The notes under the pieces: generated by a model | The model's database searches: none | What the model saw: only the letters and a program-made list of their open reading frames with translations | Told to the model about the DNA's origin: nothing | NCBI GenBank assembly: GCA_020205615.1 | Contig: CM035153.1 | Span: 98,666,735-98,730,734 of the forward strand | Length of the DNA stretch: 64,000 nt | Source: Panax quinquefolius | Taxonomy: Eukaryota; Streptophyta; Magnoliopsida; Apiales; Araliaceae | Direction of reading: 5' to 3' | In this document: in pieces, positions 23,047-34,982 of the stretch | Numbering within the stretch: position 1 is the first letter of the stretch | Layout of the letters: each line of letters starts with the position of its first letter | Program-made: the position numbers and the translations under genes

Positions 23047-23340
23047 GTTTGTTGTGTCACCACAAGGCAAGTATTAAGTATTTAAGATGTTAATTTATCA
23101 CATTTGATGCTTATAAAGAAAATTGAACAATATTGTTTTGTTGTGTCACCACAAGGATGATATTTTTCTTTTTGAATATATGGAGTGCTAGGTCGGACTT
23201 AACTTGGATAATTTTGATTCGATGTGCCACCACTGATCAAAATAATCTAAGAGGCAAAAGAAAAGGAGTTGATAGTTGATGTAATTGACAAAAGTTGTCT
23301 ATCAGATTTATTTATATATAGTTTGTTGTGTCACCACAAG
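23047..23340 (+). repeat. Three TTGTTGTGTCACCACAA motifs, Y leader
   Basis: Copies at 23047-23065, 23136-23154 and 23321-23340, at the same relative positions as in X, with the decayed fourth (GATGTGCCACCACTGATC) at about 23220. Confidence 0.8.
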
Positions 23341-23584
23341 GCTATATACATTTGAAATGGGATCCTTATTCTCACTAGCAAATCTTAATTAGATTTTGCC
23401 AACTATATAAGTGAGGGTAATATAGTTTGAAGAAAATAGTGGGAGATACCAATTTAAAACAAGACCTAATTTATTTTGGTAATTAATAAAAGAATGTATG
23501 TTAAAATGTTGTTAATTACAAATTCATTTACGTAATTTTACAATGTCTAAAATTACTATCATCACGAAGCATATTAGATGCTAA

Positions 23585-24345
23585 ATTAACCGCATCAATT
23601 AAACGGATTGGTTAAGGAATTTGAGAATAGTTCTCAAAGTCGAAAAGCTATCTTATGTCCTTAATACGCCTATCCCTACAATGGTTGCGCATAATGCCTC
23701 CGAGGAAGAGATTGCTACTTTTAGAAAGTGGCAAGATGATGCACATTGGCTCAATGCGATCATGCTCGCATCCACGAGTAACGAGCTTGAATACAAGATG
23801 AAACTATGGATGCTCCTACTATATTCCCGCATATCAAGTAGTTGATGGTGAGGAAAGTAGGACCGATAGATATCGACATCTAAGGAGCTCTTCCGATCTA
23901 GAATGGCCAATGGCACTATAAAGATGCATAAAAAGTTCTTAACATAATCAATTTGATTAATCAATTAGGACAACCGGTTTTGTCATGGATGGAGAGTTGA
24001 GCCAAGATTTGATCTTGCACTCACTCCCGGACTCCTTTCACAATTGTTGTGAATTTTCATATAAACAAGCTAGATATCGCCTTCATTGATTTGCTTAACA
24101 TGTTGAAAAATGATGAGAGTCACTTTCAAACCAAGAAAGACCATGTCTTACCGGTAGGGGCCAAAGGATCTTCCGAAAAGAAGAACGATTCAAAGAAGGT
24201 ATATAGAAAAGGCAAAAACAAAGGATAATAAGAACAAAACTGATCACGGATAGCAAAGGAGTTTGCTTCCACCGCAATAAGCATGGACACCGAAAGAAAT
24301 CATGAGAAGCACCTTGCAGTTGGCTAACCAAAGAAGCTTAATGAA
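23585..24345 (+). pseudogene. Copia Y Gag remnant
   Basis: This is homologous to the X Gag remnant. A frame at 23621-23845 carries SYVLNTPIPTMV and KWQDDAHWLNAIMLASTSNE. Later broken frames carry the Gag core (about 24000-24150) and a zinc-knuckle region near 24265-24315 (CFHRNKHGH, with the last cysteine out of frame). Frameshifts fall at positions different from those in X. Confidence 0.85.
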
Positions 24346-24389
24346 GTTTCCGCATAAATACAATTTTGTACAAGATTTAAAATAATTTT

Positions 24390-24714
24390 TCTTTAAGTCA
24401 AGGTTCTACTTGGATATTGGATATCGACTTTGGTTATCATAAATATAGATTTATGAATGGACCAAGAAGAAGTAGAAAGCTAAACAAAGATAAATAATCT
24501 TATGTGTGGGAAATGAAGCAAAGGTTGCTACATTAGCCATAGAAACTTATTGTTTAGCAATGCCTACTGGCAAGTCTATTAAGTCAATAAGTTGTTATCA
24601 GATTCCAGCCTCTCGTTGAAACATTATTTCCATTTTATTGTTGACAATGACATCTTTGGTATTATATTTAAGAATAATTGTTGTTCTATTTATAATAATT
24701 ATGTTTTGTATAGG
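24390..24714 (+). pseudogene. Copia Y protease and pre-integrase remnant
   Basis: GSTWILDIDFGYH at about 24398 marks the decayed protease motif, followed by pre-integrase pieces (MPTGKSIKSISCYQIPAS-like). The region is cut by solo LTR K after 24714 and resumes at 27412. Confidence 0.7.
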
Positions 24715-24719
24715 ACTGG
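24715..24719. repeat. Left TSD of solo LTR K (ACTGG)
   Basis: ACTGG precedes TGTAAGACCCC and recurs at 27407-27411 after ...GGGGGCGTCACA. Confidence 0.9.
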
Positions 24720-25344
24720 TGTAAGACCCCAGCTTTTATAAATAAAGATGAATTTTTCTATAAATATTATTTTTGAATATTATGGAATAAATTTGATATA
24801 ATGTTATAGTTGTGGGTAATATTTATAAATTTTGCAAAGTATGCAAGTTGTTATAAAATATTCGTTTGGTGGGGAATATTCTTTTGTTAGGGAATATTCG
24901 CATAACTACTCAATCATTGGTGGACCCCATTAATGTAATTATTGTTTGATTGAGAAAAACGACAAAAATATTTTATAAAAATAACTACGGAGGTGTTACC
25001 GCTAAAACTATTGAACTACCCGGTGGTAAAGTAGTACAGAATACGCTGTGGTTGCATAGTAGCACACGGATTGATTATCAAGCTTACGTGAGAAGTCACT
25101 CACCTATGCTCAATTATTACTACAAGAATTTCACGATCATATCTATTATATTATTGATTCAATTATTGTCACAAAGATCATCTCAGATAATATGTTATAG
25201 TATTAAATCAATAATTGAGACGACAAGTTATAAATGATTAATAATTGTTGAAAGATTAAATATGTGTTGATGAAAAATAAAATGATTTGTGGTAAGTTTG
25301 ATTATTTTATGGGGGCTCATATGTCATCATCTAAGAGTCCCTTC

Positions 25345-25650
25345 ACAATAGTAATTACCCTTGTGAATAGTATTTACCTTCGCCAATAGTAATTACCTTC
25401 ACATCAATAGTAGTTACCCTTGTGAATAGTATTTACCTTCGTCAATAGTAATTACCTTCACAATAGTAGTTACCCTTGTGAATAGTATTTACCTTCACGA
25501 TAGTAATTACCGCACAATAGTAATTACCCTTGTGAATAGTATTTACCTTCGCCAATAAGTAATTACCTTCACAATAGTAGTTACCTCTTGTGAATAGTAT
25601 TTACCTTCACAATAGTATTTACCTTCGTTAATAGTAATTACCTTTACCAG
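25345..25650 (+). repeat. 16 tandem ~19-bp units in LTR K
   Basis: Units of the type CAATAGTAATTACCTTCA or GAATAGTATTTACCTTCG repeat about 16 times, ending about 150 bp upstream of the TATA box. B LTRs have about 7 units at the same place. Confidence 0.9.
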
Positions 25651-25800
25651 ACGTCCGAACCACTTGTCGCTTCACATTACAAAAGCGCCGAACCACTTGT
25701 CGCTTCACATTACAAAGCGCCAAACCACTTTTCTTTTCACATCATTAGTCGTCAAGCCACTTTCCTTTTCACATTAACAAAAAGCTAAGCTAGAAATCTT

Positions 25801-25809
25801 CTATAAATA
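25801..25809 (+). promoter_or_regulatory. TATA box of LTR K
   Basis: CTATAAATA sits in AGAAATCTTCTATAAATA, conserved at 40736 and 48115. AGAGAGAGAAAG follows some 50 bp downstream. Confidence 0.65.
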
Positions 25810-25981
25810 AAGGCCTAGGGCTTCATTATTTTCACTTAATTTATTCAAGCTATAGAGAGAGAAAGTATAGAGAGAATAAGAGAGAAAGAAGAAGAGTATT
25901 TTGTTACTACACCGCCGCAGATTCAATCTCCTACCGAAAGTAAGGGGGTGTTATTCTTTCTTATTTATGAAGAGAACTATT

Positions 25982-26330
25982 GTTATTCCATTGCTTATTA
26001 TTCTCATTGGAATAACTCTTTGATACGTGGTTTACCCTATACTTGGTGACATTCTTCTATTGTTCTCTGGAACATCCTCGTCATGGTGTTTTACAATTTG
26101 ACCGGTTCCGCTTTTATTATTCTCGTTGGAACATCCATGTCTCCGTGTGTTTTACACCGGACCGGTTCCATCTTTATCATTCTGCATTGAATGTCCTATC
26201 TGTGTGTTTTACACCGGATCCGGTTCCATCTTTATTATTCTCGCTGGAACATCCTGTTGGTGTGAATTTCACCTGACTTCGGTTCCGTTATTTATTATTC
26301 TCATTGGAATAACCCATCTGCAAGCGATTA
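25982..26330 (+). repeat. Stem-loop tandem array in LTR K leader
   Basis: Five to six units of 60-70 bp follow the TATA box. The first has perfect 9-bp arms GTTATTCCA (25982-25990) and TGGAATAAC (26008-26016). Later units use GGTTCC and GGAACA arms around the same TTTATTATTCT loop. Joining segments read TGTTTTACACCGGACC. Frames read through it give repetitive peptides that are not real proteins. Confidence 0.75.
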
Positions 26331-27406
26331 TATAGCATGCATGGTGATTTCTTTTGTTATTCCATTCTTTATTATACCCAAATTGGTTAAAACTTTGACT
26401 TCTATACTCCATGAAATTAGTGGAATATCCTTGATATTTGCGTTTCATCCAAAGATCTTTTCATGAAAATATTCTTCCGATCATTCTTGAATTTTACTCT
26501 ACAAAACAAAGATTATGTTGATAATTTAGACGTTAATAATTCCTGGATAAAATAATTCTTGAACTTGTTTTATTGAATTCTTATATCATTGTCATCATCC
26601 TCATGTTTATATTATGTTGAAAGTCATCTCAGGGCTCCAGGTGCATAGATGGACTTGGTATGATTATGACCGAGACTATTCGGTGTAATCATGACCGTAA
26701 TGTTACAAATGATGTGATAAAAATCCTCAAATGGTCAGTAGTGCATTGATGGACGCTTATTGGCATGATCATGACCATTAATTAATACACAAATATTCTC
26801 GGCCCGTAGAGTATGAATAATTGTGGTCGTGATACTAAAGAATATCCTCGGCAGTAGTGTAAGTGATTCGATGATGTGGAATATTTATTAAAGTCGAGTC
26901 TCATTTATAAAACGAGGATGAAAACCCTTTAAAACCTAAAAGATAGTAGACTTTATTTTCTACTTGACTTTTTTAATGGATTGCTTATTCACCGCAGCTT
27001 AAACCGGTTGTCTATTGTATTTTATCGCTTTAACATTGTTGAAGACTATTGATAATTTATTCGCATTATCTTAGTCATAATATTTCATCGGGCTAGTTGA
27101 GCTCATCCTTTCTTTCACCGTTTCTCTTCGTGAAATGAGAATATAGCCGGGACGAGCTCTGGGAAACGAGTGATGGTCCCGAAGATAGCATTAGTAGTCC
27201 TCACTATTCGTGAAATAGTGTGATAATAATTGTAATGAGGACTTTTTTTTGAAGTTTGTATAATATCTAGTAGACGATATTTGTATTTAAACTCACGCTT
27301 TATGTCGATTGTACCTACGCTTATGTTAATAAGTTGTATTTAAATTACATCTATGTAAGTGGCGACCCAAGATGGGTGATGTATACCTAATTTTGGGGGC
27401 GTCACA

Positions 27407-27690
27407 ACTGGAATATCACTTAATGGATTTAGTATACTTGACTTACGTGAAAATAATTTTACAAATTGAACAAACTAGTATAACAAAAGGAGATGATCAT
27501 TCAAAGAGTTGAATGTGTGTATTTGCTGAAATACAAGTGTGAATTATTTGAAAGGTTCAAAGAATTCAAAAGTGAAACAAATTGGCAAAGTATTAGGATT
27601 CTTTGATCGGATCAAGGAAGGAATACTTGTGCAATAAGTTTCTAGATCATCTCAAATGGGTTTCTCATAATGGACGCCTCTTGATACATA
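27407..27690 (+). other. Right TSD of K and resumed Y pre-integrase DNA
   Basis: ACTGG (27407-27411) is followed by the continuation of Y. The sequence matches X at about 15745-16020 and holds only broken frames. Confidence 0.75.
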
Positions 27691-28770
27691 ATAATTGATT
27701 GATGTATCTGAAAGAAAAAATTGTACCTATTTGAACATGGTGCGATCCATAATGATTTTACCGACATTCCAAAGATCCTTCTAGGTCATGTCCTAGAAAT
27801 GGTCGTGACATATCTACGAAAAAAGGTAACCTCAAAATCCAAATTTCAAGACTCCATAAAATTTATGGACATGGAGGATTACTAATCTTAAGTATGTTAA
27901 GATAAGTGGTTGTCCAACTTATGTGAAAAGGTTTCAAAGGATAAGCTTGGGACAAGATTTGACAAGTGTCGATTTGTGGGACATCCTAAAGTAAGTTTAG
28001 GTATATGTTCTATAATCCCGCTTAGCAAAAGGTGTTTATTATGAACACGCGCTTCTAAGATAAATGTGTTTATCATTGAAGGGCTAGTGGGAGGATAATA
28101 GATCTTGAAGAGTTCAATAACCACAAAATACTATAAGTCAAATAAGAGGAACTCAGAGATAGATCTATTTTACCACAACCGAATCAGAATCTAGAATAGT
28201 ACCAAGATACCTAGGAGGTATGGATTCATCATGGATGATGGTGATGAGGAGGTACGATCATGAAGATGATGATCTAGAGTTACATACATACGATGAGGTA
28301 AGAGTTCTAGTGTGTCCAAAAGGGTCATTGGGAGCGTAGTGACATTCCTAGTATTATATGTTGATATACTACTTGGATAAGGAATGACATACTAATGCTA
28401 CAATCAAGAAAGATAAAGTTGTCTAAACATTCCTCCATGAATGATTTGGGAAGAGTATCTTAATTGGGGATACAAATCTATATAGATAGATTTAAAAGGA
28501 TCCTCGACTTAACCCAAGGAACGTATATTCATTTGATGCTAAAGTCGTTTAGCATGGCAAACTCCATGGGATGTCTCATGTTGATGAGCCCTTGAGGTAT
28601 ATCTCCTAATTGTCCCCACGCACTCTCGAAAAGAGAGGTCGCATGAGTGACAATCATGTATGCAATGAAATGTACGAGACCCGATGTTGATCACCATATT
28701 ATGGAGAAGTTCACTATGAGTCGCTGAAAATATCTTAAAGTGCTTAACCTAAGACTAAGGATGTGATCAT
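27690..28770 (+). pseudogene. Copia Y integrase C-terminus and reverse transcriptase remnant
   Basis: Collinear with X 16060-17180. KLGTRFDKCRFVGHPK (about 27945-27995), VCPKGSLG-like and a YVDI region near 28355 are visible in different frames. It lacks the integrase catalytic core, as X does, which suggests that both descend from a deleted family member. A segment of about 40-80 bp present in X (near 16600-16730) is shorter here. Confidence 0.75.
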
Positions 28771-28789
28771 ATTCATGGTGGGTCTAAAT

Positions 28790-29222
28790 TAAAACTAGAG
28801 GGCTTAACAGACTCAAGTTTTTCTCGATGCACCAAGATGATGTAAAAATCCACTTTAAGGTAAAGCGTTATCTTGAACAAAGTAGTGCAAAGTGAATTGA
28901 AAGGTTCCAAACAAAGAAAGAGTTCTTTGGTTTAGTGATAAAGACAAAGTATATAGCTATAAATGAAGTCGCAAGTTGATTGTTTGGATTAAAAGTTCAT
29001 TATAGAACTAGGAATAGTTCCTAAGTCTCATCTTGGATCTAAACATGTGTTGTGGCACTTTCATTTGATTATTAGAATCATTGAAAGATGGAAAATCACT
29101 ATAGAGATAGTGGACTCTCATGAACAACATTACATATCCATTAACTAAAGCTTATCCATCCAATGCCAGGATAATCGCCACTTAGAGAAGAAGAGTATGA
29201 GATACCATGACGATTGGCTTTA
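28790..29222 (+). pseudogene. Copia Y RNase H remnant
   Basis: Matches X 17190-17640 with many small differences. No intact frame. The assignment rests on position between RT and PPT. Confidence 0.55.
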
Positions 29223-29226
29223 ATGC

Positions 29227-29237
29227 AAGTGGGAGAT
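29227..29237 (+). promoter_or_regulatory. Polypurine tract of copia Y
   Basis: AAGTGGGAGAT directly before the TG of LTR4, identical to that of X. Confidence 0.85.
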
Positions 29238-31085
29238 TGAAAGTAGTATGCACACAAGCCAATCATGTTTGATGATAAAGCATATACTTTGTAACAATCT
29301 TATTCATTTATTAATAAAAAGTATTAATTTATTAAAGGCTTTTAATTATCTACACGATGTCTTTGTTTTATAATATGTGATAAACCCATAGTTTTAAGCA
29401 ATGCTTTTAGAATAATGATGATGATCATTCTAATGAGATCTAAATTCTTAGAAAGCTTAAAACTAAAATAGTTCCCAATCATTGGATTACTAAATTGGGG
29501 ATTAGTGAATTCGGATAGATTGGTACATACGTTGCTTGCTCATTGGATGAGGATGATTGATCTCATGATCATTTGTGTGAGACACTAAAGCAAGTATGTA
29601 GGTGCTTATTAGAGAATAAGTTCACTGAACGTGGCTCGCTAAGGAATACCTAATGGAGTTTTACTTGCACATCAATAGGAATTCTCAGTAGTGATAGTAA
29701 AGACAAGTGATCCTTGGACTTGAGATCATCATAGTATCTTGTGTATGATGAGTTATACTTTGACTTATTCCTTAAGACCCTTAGGGTATATCAAAGGGTA
29801 TGCTTGGGTATAATAAGTTGTACATGGAGATAATTTATGATCAATAAAGAATCTACCACTTCTATTAAAAGAAGAGAAATGTCCTATGTGATTCGATAAA
29901 TGACAACCCAAAGAGTCCTCGGCAAGGCGTAATGAAATTAGAAAGGAGTTTCTAATTTGCATTATTTGGAGTTGTGCATTTAAGAGTCGAAATATATATA
30001 ATTAAATAAAATAAGACTTGACAAAGAATTCATGTCTTATATTTAATTGGGACATTGATGGTGGAAGGATTGAATTGTATGGTAACTATTTACTCAAAGG
30101 TTCTTTTATGATTAATGTTGAAATCTATATTATCCGGAAAGTCGTTGATCGCTAGGAGGCTTATCCCTATTGTAGAATAAATATTATTTATTTAAATAAA
30201 TTAATTGTTTAATTTATTTATTTAAATAAGATTAGAATTGTTCTAATTGATTTATTCACAACCTAGGTTTAATATGGAGAACCTAAAGAGTCACACCATA
30301 AAAAAAGGAAGAATAATTATTTAAGAAGTTAATGGCATAATCGTAATAATATAAATATGTATATTTAATTTAATCTATGGTGATAGAATAAATTAAATAG
30401 CTTAATATTTATTATTTAATATTTTAGAAATATTAAATATAAATTAATAAGAGGAGTCTTATTAATATTATTACAATTATTATTATTATTTTAATTTCTA
30501 AAAGAGTTTAGGAATTAATTTAATATAAGTACTCTCATTTATTCCTAATTGGATTAGGAAGAAAAATTAGTTAAAGGAGTTTAATTAATTATCCCTAATA
30601 AGATTAGGGAGCCCTTTAATTAAAAGGGTTTAATTAAATAATACCTTATTTTAATAGGTTACTTGATATCTTTATAAGAGGAGTCTTATATCGTATATCA
30701 AAACTACGTTATAATTCCAATGGTTGGAGAGTACGCCCTTTTCTATAGAGATAGAAAAACTAGGGTTTAGCCAACCACCCATCTTCTTGAATCCTTCTTC
30801 TTCCTTGGTGGATCACCTCTGAGGCCAAACACTTGGGTGGCTAACGCCGATCAAAGGAAGGAACCAAACCCGTGAATTCAAGTTGAACGCAAAAGGATTT
30901 GGAGGTGAACTTGTACCGAGGAAGCTCGATCTTCAAGGGTATGATTTTATTCTTTATCTTTTCGCTTAATTAATAATTGTGCATAAAGGGTGATCCGTAT
31001 ATGGTTTGTAAAATTTTAAAACTCGATTTTACATCGCTTTATTTTTTGCAATTTGATTGCGTTCATGAATATTACAAACCTAACA
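29238..31085 (+). mobile_element. Copia Y 3' LTR (LTR4)
   Basis: 1848 bp from TGAAAGTAGTATG to CCTAACA, followed by the right TSD GAATC at 31086-31090. It shares private variants with LTR3. Confidence 0.9.
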
Positions 31086-33058
31086 GAATCTAGCTCAGGT
31101 CGTGCACAAAATGAAAGTTATGGGTGGTCAAACCCCATTGACCGACCATGACTTTCGATTTTCCGGTAACCCAGATTAGCCTGTAAGCGCCCGACAAATG
31201 ACTTTGTGTCCCTCGATCTTGCTTGTTGTTGTTTGTTTGTTATTTTTGTTGCATCTAAGTTGTAGCTGGTTATGTGTACTATGGATACATGCTTTTAGAT
31301 CACTAATTAATCAAGTTGATTGAACTCAGTGGCCAGTCAAACTAGCCAAGTCGAGCATGTTCTCTGTTTTCTAGGTAACCGATAAACATATGAACATGTC
31401 GACTGACATGGTTTGACTGGGTTCTAACTATTGATTCTGTTGATGTTTTGTTGATGTTTTGTAATAGGTCTGTAGTACTACATGTTGTCTACAACCTAGA
31501 ACTCTCAAATAACAAAAAGCATTGCATGAACAGAAAGTAGTGGAAGCCTAAAAGTGATCGTTGTCGTTTCTTCATTTCGGGTAACCTGTAAATGAAGAAC
31601 GAATCCGATAAACCACTTTGCATGCTTAGATCTCTTTTGTGTTATGATATTTGGCCATGTTTGTTGTTGAATGATGTAGTGTTACATTAGTTCTACAAGC
31701 TGTGATCAATAGTTAGCCCAGAAAACACATTAAACAGTGAATGATTATTGGTCAAAGTAGGTCACTCGATTACTGCTTAAGCTTGTTCTTGAGCCTCAAG
31801 AACACCTAAGGCGACACTTACTGTTGCTAAAGGTTATAGCGACAAACTTATTAAATTTAATTATTTTAATTTCTAAAAATCATTTAAAAATAATAAATAA
31901 ATTCTAAAAATTTCAAAATCAGTTTTAAAAATTATTTGAAGTTATAAAAATTAACTTTTAATAATTTGACATATTTTCCATAAATATTAGTAATTATTTG
32001 AATATTATTAACATTTAATTTATTTAATAAATGCATTAAATAAATTAACTAAAATGATTTTATTATATTAAAAATCATTTTAAATGATAATAAGTTATTT
32101 AATAATATTTTAAGTTATAAAATGTAACTTTCAATATTTTAAGATAAATTTCATTAATTATTTAATATTAATGATATTAAATTTATTTAATAATAATATT
32201 AAATAAATAGATTAAAAATGATTTTATTGATTTAAAAATCATTTAAAAGGATATAAGTGGTTTAAAAATATTTTAATTTATTATAAATGACTTTTAATAT
32301 TTTAGTTATTAATACCTTAATATTTAAATATTAATGTTAATTGTTTAAAATAATTTTAAATGTCTTAAAAATCATTTAAGGGTAATAATTAATACTTTAA
32401 AAATATTTTGAGTTATTATAAAATAACTTTGATATTTTGGTAAGGGTTGTATTAATACTTTAATATTATTTAAATATTAATGATAATAGAATTATTTAAT
32501 ATTTAAATCATTTAATAATGATTCCAGAGTTTAAAAAATTATGATAAATTATAATAATTGATTAAAAATTATTATAAGTCCTATGATTGATATTTGAAGT
32601 ATCCAGAATAATATTTAAGATACAGGTTAGAGTTTTAAACTCGATAATTTTTTGATAAAGCCGTCGGTACTCCGAAATGTACCGAAGTTAATCCAAACCT
32701 ATATAGTTTGACTGTATAAGTGTTTGTTTGTGTCTTAATGACTAATATAACTATATGACATATTGACTGTAAATAACAGTATGATATGTTATTCTAATCA
32801 ATAGAACCATCTTATAAATGATAGGTCATTGAATTAAAGGTAGAACTAAGTTGTGTAAACAAGAGATTGTATTAAGTTTCCTATACTTACTCCAATTATT
32901 ATCGAAAGCAGTATCTTTACCTTTGCATTTTCTTTATGCAATGGACATGAGTAAGAAAGTTTCGTAATTATATTATTATTGTATCGATTATTAACCCTAT
33001 TGTTATATATATGTTATATTCGATCATTGATTATCAACATGGTACTATATTGTAACTC

Positions 33059-33060
<2 letters not shown>

Positions 33061-33111
<51 letters not shown>
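33061..33111. repeat. (AT)n microsatellite in LTR D
   Basis: About 25 AT units. Confidence 0.95.
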
Positions 33112-33116
<5 letters not shown>

Positions 33117-33868
33117 ATTGAATTTCAAAGATATATAATGATATCAAAGAGTCGCCTAAGCTATTCGACCAAATGACACTACGATTTAGAAATGTGGTTG
33201 AATATAATAAAACCTTTTTGTATCCAATCAAATTGTTTTAGTTCGGATTCCAGACTAAGTATGAACATCCCGATCAAGGGAAAACTTTTATGTGCCCAAG
33301 GCGGACAGAGTGAACGATAATATCATTCTGGCATATAGTATTGATCAATACAGGGTACAACGGGCTGATTACCCCCCGTGCCCATAAGTTATGACGGTTT
33401 GCGGATGAAGTTCTGCTAAACCTATTCGAAAACTGAGAATAATGTTCATAGTATGTCACCTTAACCCTATTTATAGTCAGTACGTAGTTTTAAAAATTTG
33501 ATAGAGAGTTGTTATGTTATTATTATCGGTTCAGATTACTTCATAACTTTTGATTTATTGTAGAAGGGTAGTACAAAGAAAATATTTAATCCTTTCAGCT
33601 AATATTTATAATTGTTATTTCTTGTTGGGCACTCAAATGCTCATCCTTGCTTAAATTAAATGTTTTCAGTTAAGTATGAACAACCAGAGGGCTCTGCCAG
33701 GAACAAAGGGAAAGGAAAGCTTTCAGATTAAGTTTGTGTTATCTTATGTAATAGCTAGACTTAAATAAGACGATGATATTTATTATCTATCATGTAATGA
33801 AATGTTTTAAGGTCACGTACCTGGGATTTAGAAAACTCTGATTTGTAAATTAAGTTTGATATTTATGA

Positions 33869-33869
<1 letters not shown>

Positions 33870-33940
<71 letters not shown>
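33870..33940. repeat. (ATT)n microsatellite in LTR D
   Basis: About 23 uninterrupted trinucleotide units near the LTR 3' end. Confidence 0.95.
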
Positions 33941-33942
<2 letters not shown>

Positions 33943-34010
33943 CGCTCAAAGAAATGGTATCGTGAAGCACTGAATTCAGGTTTTAAGTACCTGGATTTGG
34001 GGGCATCTCA

Positions 34011-34982
34011 ATGGGAGCTGGGCTAAAAGATTCCTTCAGAGTGCGGATGTATATACGAATTATTGACCGATCTAACTCACTGTGAAAACAGTGTAGATGA
34101 GATGAAAACTAATTTGTTGGTTGTTTGCGGAAAACCACTCAGTGTATTATATTGAATACTATTAAAGACTCGATGTGTGCTAGGTTTAGATTTGTATATA
34201 TGTACTAGTAACTGGTATGATGTAATATGAGTTTTAGTTAGTGCTTAAGCTATCCATGGATAGATTGAGATAGTAAAGCATAAATTAGTTAATTACAAGA
34301 ATTAACTAACAAGTTTAAATATTGGTTAATTTATATTAAATTAGAAGTTATATTATAGAATAATATAATTTGAATATTAAAGCCTTAATTGAGTATGGTG
34401 ATGTAGTAAGGGTTTGAAGAATCATTTAATTAAATAGTGAGTTAATACACGTGTGGAATATGTGATTATAGTAGGTGCCTTTGTAAATATTACATGTCAT
34501 GGTATTATTTTGAATAGAAAGGATTAATTCACTTACAAAAATGATGAATTAATATATGTGTTTAACATAAGAGGAGGAAAGAAATATATTAATTATTAAT
34601 TTGATATTTTAAAAATATTACATAGTATTGTAATATTTGAAAGATAAGTGATTAATAAAAGAAAATACCAATATAGTTATAAATGAATATTGGTTAGAGA
34701 TTGGGGGATTAGATTAACACTTAAGGTGTGGCTGATTGTAAAGATTGAGAAAGTTGTCTTAGGACGATCGAATAATTATACGCATAGTGTATAATTTAAA
34801 TAATTAATAGAGTGAATATTAATTATTCTATGTGTAAAGGCTGTACATATTATATGTATGTAATTATTTAAGTAAGCTAAGTAATTTAGCATTATGATAA
34901 AGTGTGACATAAACTTTATATTAAATAAATAATAAAATAATGTTGAATGGGGAGAAAAGCCAAACGTGGCCTAGACCCGTAA
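34011..34982 (+). other. Right TSD of D, then leader-like and U3-like DNA
   Basis: ATGGG (34011-34015) is followed by sequence resembling 4450-4650 (AGCTGRG...GATTCCTT and GTTTGCGGAAAACCACT), so it is probably the continuation of the leader left of D. Past about 34250 it is AT-rich with no recognisable feature, and part may be the U3 of LTR H copy 2, whose start is not resolved. Confidence 0.45.

Larger units (their letters stand above)
21348..23580 (+). other. Copia Y untranslated leader
   Basis: Same organisation as the X leader and largely alignable with it. The part after the PBS differs (poly-A/T tracts at 21455-21540). No convincing ORF. Confidence 0.75.
24720..27406 (+). mobile_element. 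Solo gypsy LTR K (B family)
   Basis: 2687 bp from TGTAAGACCCC to GGGGGCGTCACA, flanked by ACTGG duplications and lacking any internal region. It aligns along its length with both LTRs of element B (39764-42348 and 47146-49725). It contains a 16-unit short tandem repeat, a TATA box and a stem-loop array. It splits copia Y, so it is younger than Y. Confidence 0.92.
10229..31085 (+). mobile_element. Copia concatemer X-Y inserted in LTR D
   Basis: Four LTRs of one family lie in one orientation: LTR1-internal-LTR2-LTR3-internal-LTR4. LTR1 and LTR2 share variants absent from LTR3 and LTR4, and the reverse. For example, GGATAACGTAATAATTC in the first pair is replaced by ATCAAAACTACGTTATAATTC in the second. 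So X (LTR1/2) and Y (LTR3/4) are separate elements. They abut with no spacer near 19479/19480, and only one TSD brackets the whole. Y carries solo LTR K. Confidence 0.85.
31091..34010 (+). mobile_element. Solo gypsy LTR D, right part
   Basis: This continues the LTR interrupted at 10228. 31860-32600 is very AT-rich, with repeating TTTAAAAATCATTTAA-like words. It ends CTGGATTTGGGGGCATCTCA, followed by ATGGG at 34011-34015. No PBS or coding region follows directly. It contains TA and ATT microsatellites. No gene is seen. Confidence 0.9.

Noticed and set aside
25345..25650. CRISPR-like regular repeats
   Set aside because: Units are head to tail without unique spacers, in a plant LTR; a simple tandem repeat.
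26043..26335. Open frames with repetitive aromatic/leucine-rich peptides here and at 40885-41402, 48264-48709 and 60685-61007
   Set aside because: They are translations of the LTR stem-loop tandem array; several frames are open at once and none has a start or context of a gene.
33061..33176. Frame with an Ile-Tyr run
   Set aside because: Produced by the (AT)n microsatellite.
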